From Saccharofermentans sp. (lineage in GTDB: Bacteria > Bacillota_A > Clostridia > Saccharofermentanales > Saccharofermentanaceae), in NCBI GenBank assembly GCA_024695565.1, contig JAILHX010000079.1, forward strand, positions 7,071-71,070: DNA of 64,000 nt, read 5' to 3'. Shown here one piece after another: positions 63,079 to 64,000 of this stretch (positions are counted from its first letter, which is position 1; each line of letters starts with the position of its first letter). Both the position numbers and the translations under genes were made by a program. The notes under the pieces were generated by a model. The model was not told the origin of the DNA and searched no databases. It was given only the letters and a program-made list of their open reading frames with translations.

Positions 63079-63762
63079 TTAAATGTAAGGTATCTCCTGA
63101 GGAGGACAAGAGGTCAGCTCGATCGGATAATCCAGCCAACCGCGCATCGGCATATACCTGTAACCGACACTCAGCTTAAATCCGAATGAATTATACTCGG
63201 GAGTTACATTGATCTTGAACTGATTAGACTGGATTCTGTACTTATTATTAGTAACACCGATGACGTGTGCTCCCGTACTGACCATGACCCTTAATGAAGA
63301 GTGATTAATGAGCTCACCGATTTCCACTCCATCCACATTGATAAAGTAGTGGGCATTCATCATGGAAGGAGCCCAGCCACCCATCCTGTAGATAAGGAGC
63401 TGTCCGCCGTAGGAATAGGCCTTACCGCAGTTAGGACAAGGATATCCGGCAGTATCATCCGCCTTAACGGCATTTCCGACTTTTCCGCAGTCAGGACAAA
63501 TGATCCTGTAATTTCTTCCGGCAGGGATTATGCAGCTGTTTCCCTGCATGACAGGCGGAACAAAATGATAATCCTGAGGATTTATCACATGATCCGGCGG
63601 TGGTTCATTATACTGACCCTGAGCCTCAGCAGCACCCGGTGCAGGAGCAGAAGCCTGGGCAGGCTGAGCTGCTGAAGCCGCAGCAATTTGAACCGGCGTT
63701 CCGCAGTTCATGCAGAATCTGTTGCCATCTTCCAACGGAAAACCACAATTTACACAATTCAT
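63079..63762 (-). CDS. Double zinc-ribbon protein
   Basis: A 227-residue soluble protein. An N-terminal zinc ribbon (CVNCGFPLEDGNRFCMNCG) is followed by an Ala/Pro/Gln-rich linker (about 30-60), then a second ribbon (ICPDCGKVGNAV...CPNCG, about 89-115) and a beta-rich C-terminal domain of unknown type (DGVEIGELINHSSLRVMV). Monocistronic, with its own terminator. No function can be assigned. Confidence 0.7.
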   Translation of the reverse strand: MNCVNCGFPLEDGNRFCMNCGTPVQIAAASAAQPAQASAPAPGAAEAQGQYNEPPPDHVINPQDYHFVPPVMQGNSCIIPAGRNYRIICPDCGKVGNAVKADDTAGYPCPNCGKAYSYGGQLLIYRMGGWAPSMMNAHYFINVDGVEIGELINHSSLRVMVSTGAHVIGVTNNKYRIQSNQFKINVTPEYNSFGFKLSVGYRYMPMRGWLDYPIELTSCPPQEIPYI

Positions 63763-63837
63763 ATAATCTACCCCCTTATATAGTAGTATCCAAAGTAGAT
63801 TATATCAGATTTTCTTTACGTTTTTGAGTATCCCCAA

Positions 63838-63870
63838 AAACCAAAAGCGCTCCGTGAATCACGAAGCGCT
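63838..63870 (-). terminator. Terminator of the tRNA-Gly/tRNA-Arg transcript
   Basis: AGCGCTTCGTG pairs with CACGGAGCGCT around ATT on the minus strand, followed by TTTTGGTTTTT. Confidence 0.85.
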
Positions 63871-63876
63871 TTTTGA

Positions 63877-63953
63877 TGGTGAGCCATGGGGGACTCGAAC
63901 CTCCGGCCCACAGCTTAGAAGGCTGTTGCTCTATCCAGCTGAGCTAATGACCC
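63877..63953 (-). tRNA. tRNA-Arg (TCT)
   Basis: A 77-nt tRNA with encoded CCA. Acceptor GGGTCAT pairs with ATGGCTC (two G-U pairs). Anticodon stem ACAGC/GCTGT encloses loop CTTCTAA, giving anticodon TCT. It abuts tRNA-Gly with no spacer. Confidence 0.95.
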
Positions 63954-64000
63954 TGGAGCGAGTGATGGGAATCGAACCCACGTGGTCAGCTTGGAAGGCT
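63954..64000 (-). tRNA. tRNA-Gly (TCC), 3' part
   Basis: The 3' 47 nt of a tRNA cut by the window edge, ending CACTCGCTCCA. The visible anticodon loop CTTCCAA gives TCC. It is upstream of tRNA-Arg in the same transcript. Confidence 0.9.

Overview
This window is a compact, mostly minus-strand piece of a bacterial chromosome. Moderate G+C, strong Shine-Dalgarno sites, PrkC/PASTA signalling, RqcH, Mre/PBP2 genes, DUF5688 and VaFE-type surface proteins point to Bacillota, class Clostridia, probably an anaerobic gut or rumen Oscillospiraceae/Lachnospiraceae-like lineage. This is an inference from gene content; no rRNA is present to settle it.

Layout. 1-240 is the tail of an aminotransferase. 300-4906 encodes an NlpC/P60-VaFE surface protein and a DUF5688 protein. 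5043-19841 is a long minus-strand housekeeping run: small membrane protein, a YerC-like regulator, secA, purine nucleoside phosphorylase, adenosylhomocysteinase, def, fmt, rsmB, rlmN, PP2C phosphatase, PASTA kinase, rsgA, rpe, thiN. 20026-23771 holds a PD-(D/E)XK-like nuclease, a repeat array and three Tad-type pseudopilin genes. 23974-33164 holds an MBL hydrolase, a degenerate methylglyoxal synthase, mrdA-mreD-mreC, a SEC-C protein, icd, holA and a GH25 lipoprotein. 33274-36837 holds a second nuclease, a second array and comEC. 36951-42439 is plus-strand (ysxC, two PRPP synthetases, a membrane protein, rqcH). 42421-46737 is minus-strand (queH, ruvBAC, pdp). A Gfo/Idh/MocA oxidoreductase and tRNA-Lys follow, then about 0.4 kb of arrayed palindromes. 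48781-53260 is a kinase / vWA / PP2C (TerY-P-like) module. 53396-62924 encodes a membrane MutS-like ATPase, a sirtuin, a PH-domain protein, a deacetylase-like protein and topoisomerase IV. The window ends with a zinc-ribbon protein and tRNA-Arg and tRNA-Gly.

The most unusual signal is in the intergenic DNA. Three stretches carry short words (6-8 bp) repeated in alternating orientation at almost invariant spacing, while the bases between the words vary. The word differs at each site. At 34093-34421, CCGACTA...TAGTCGG units recur with an exact 74-bp period (five units). At 20838-21029, TTATCAT...ATGATAA units recur every 51-52 bp (four units). At 48220-48644 three sub-arrays with different words use a 12-bp inner step and a 64-65-bp outer period. 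Two of these arrays lie directly upstream of paralogous nuclease-like genes. Each of those nucleases lies directly downstream of DNA-uptake or pilus genes (pseudopilins; comEC), and both upstream gene sets are preceded by the same CCGACAA-box element (23810-23861 and 36859-36921). I propose this as a candidate undescribed nuclease-plus-word-array system, possibly tied to DNA uptake. The layout is seen directly; the function is inference.
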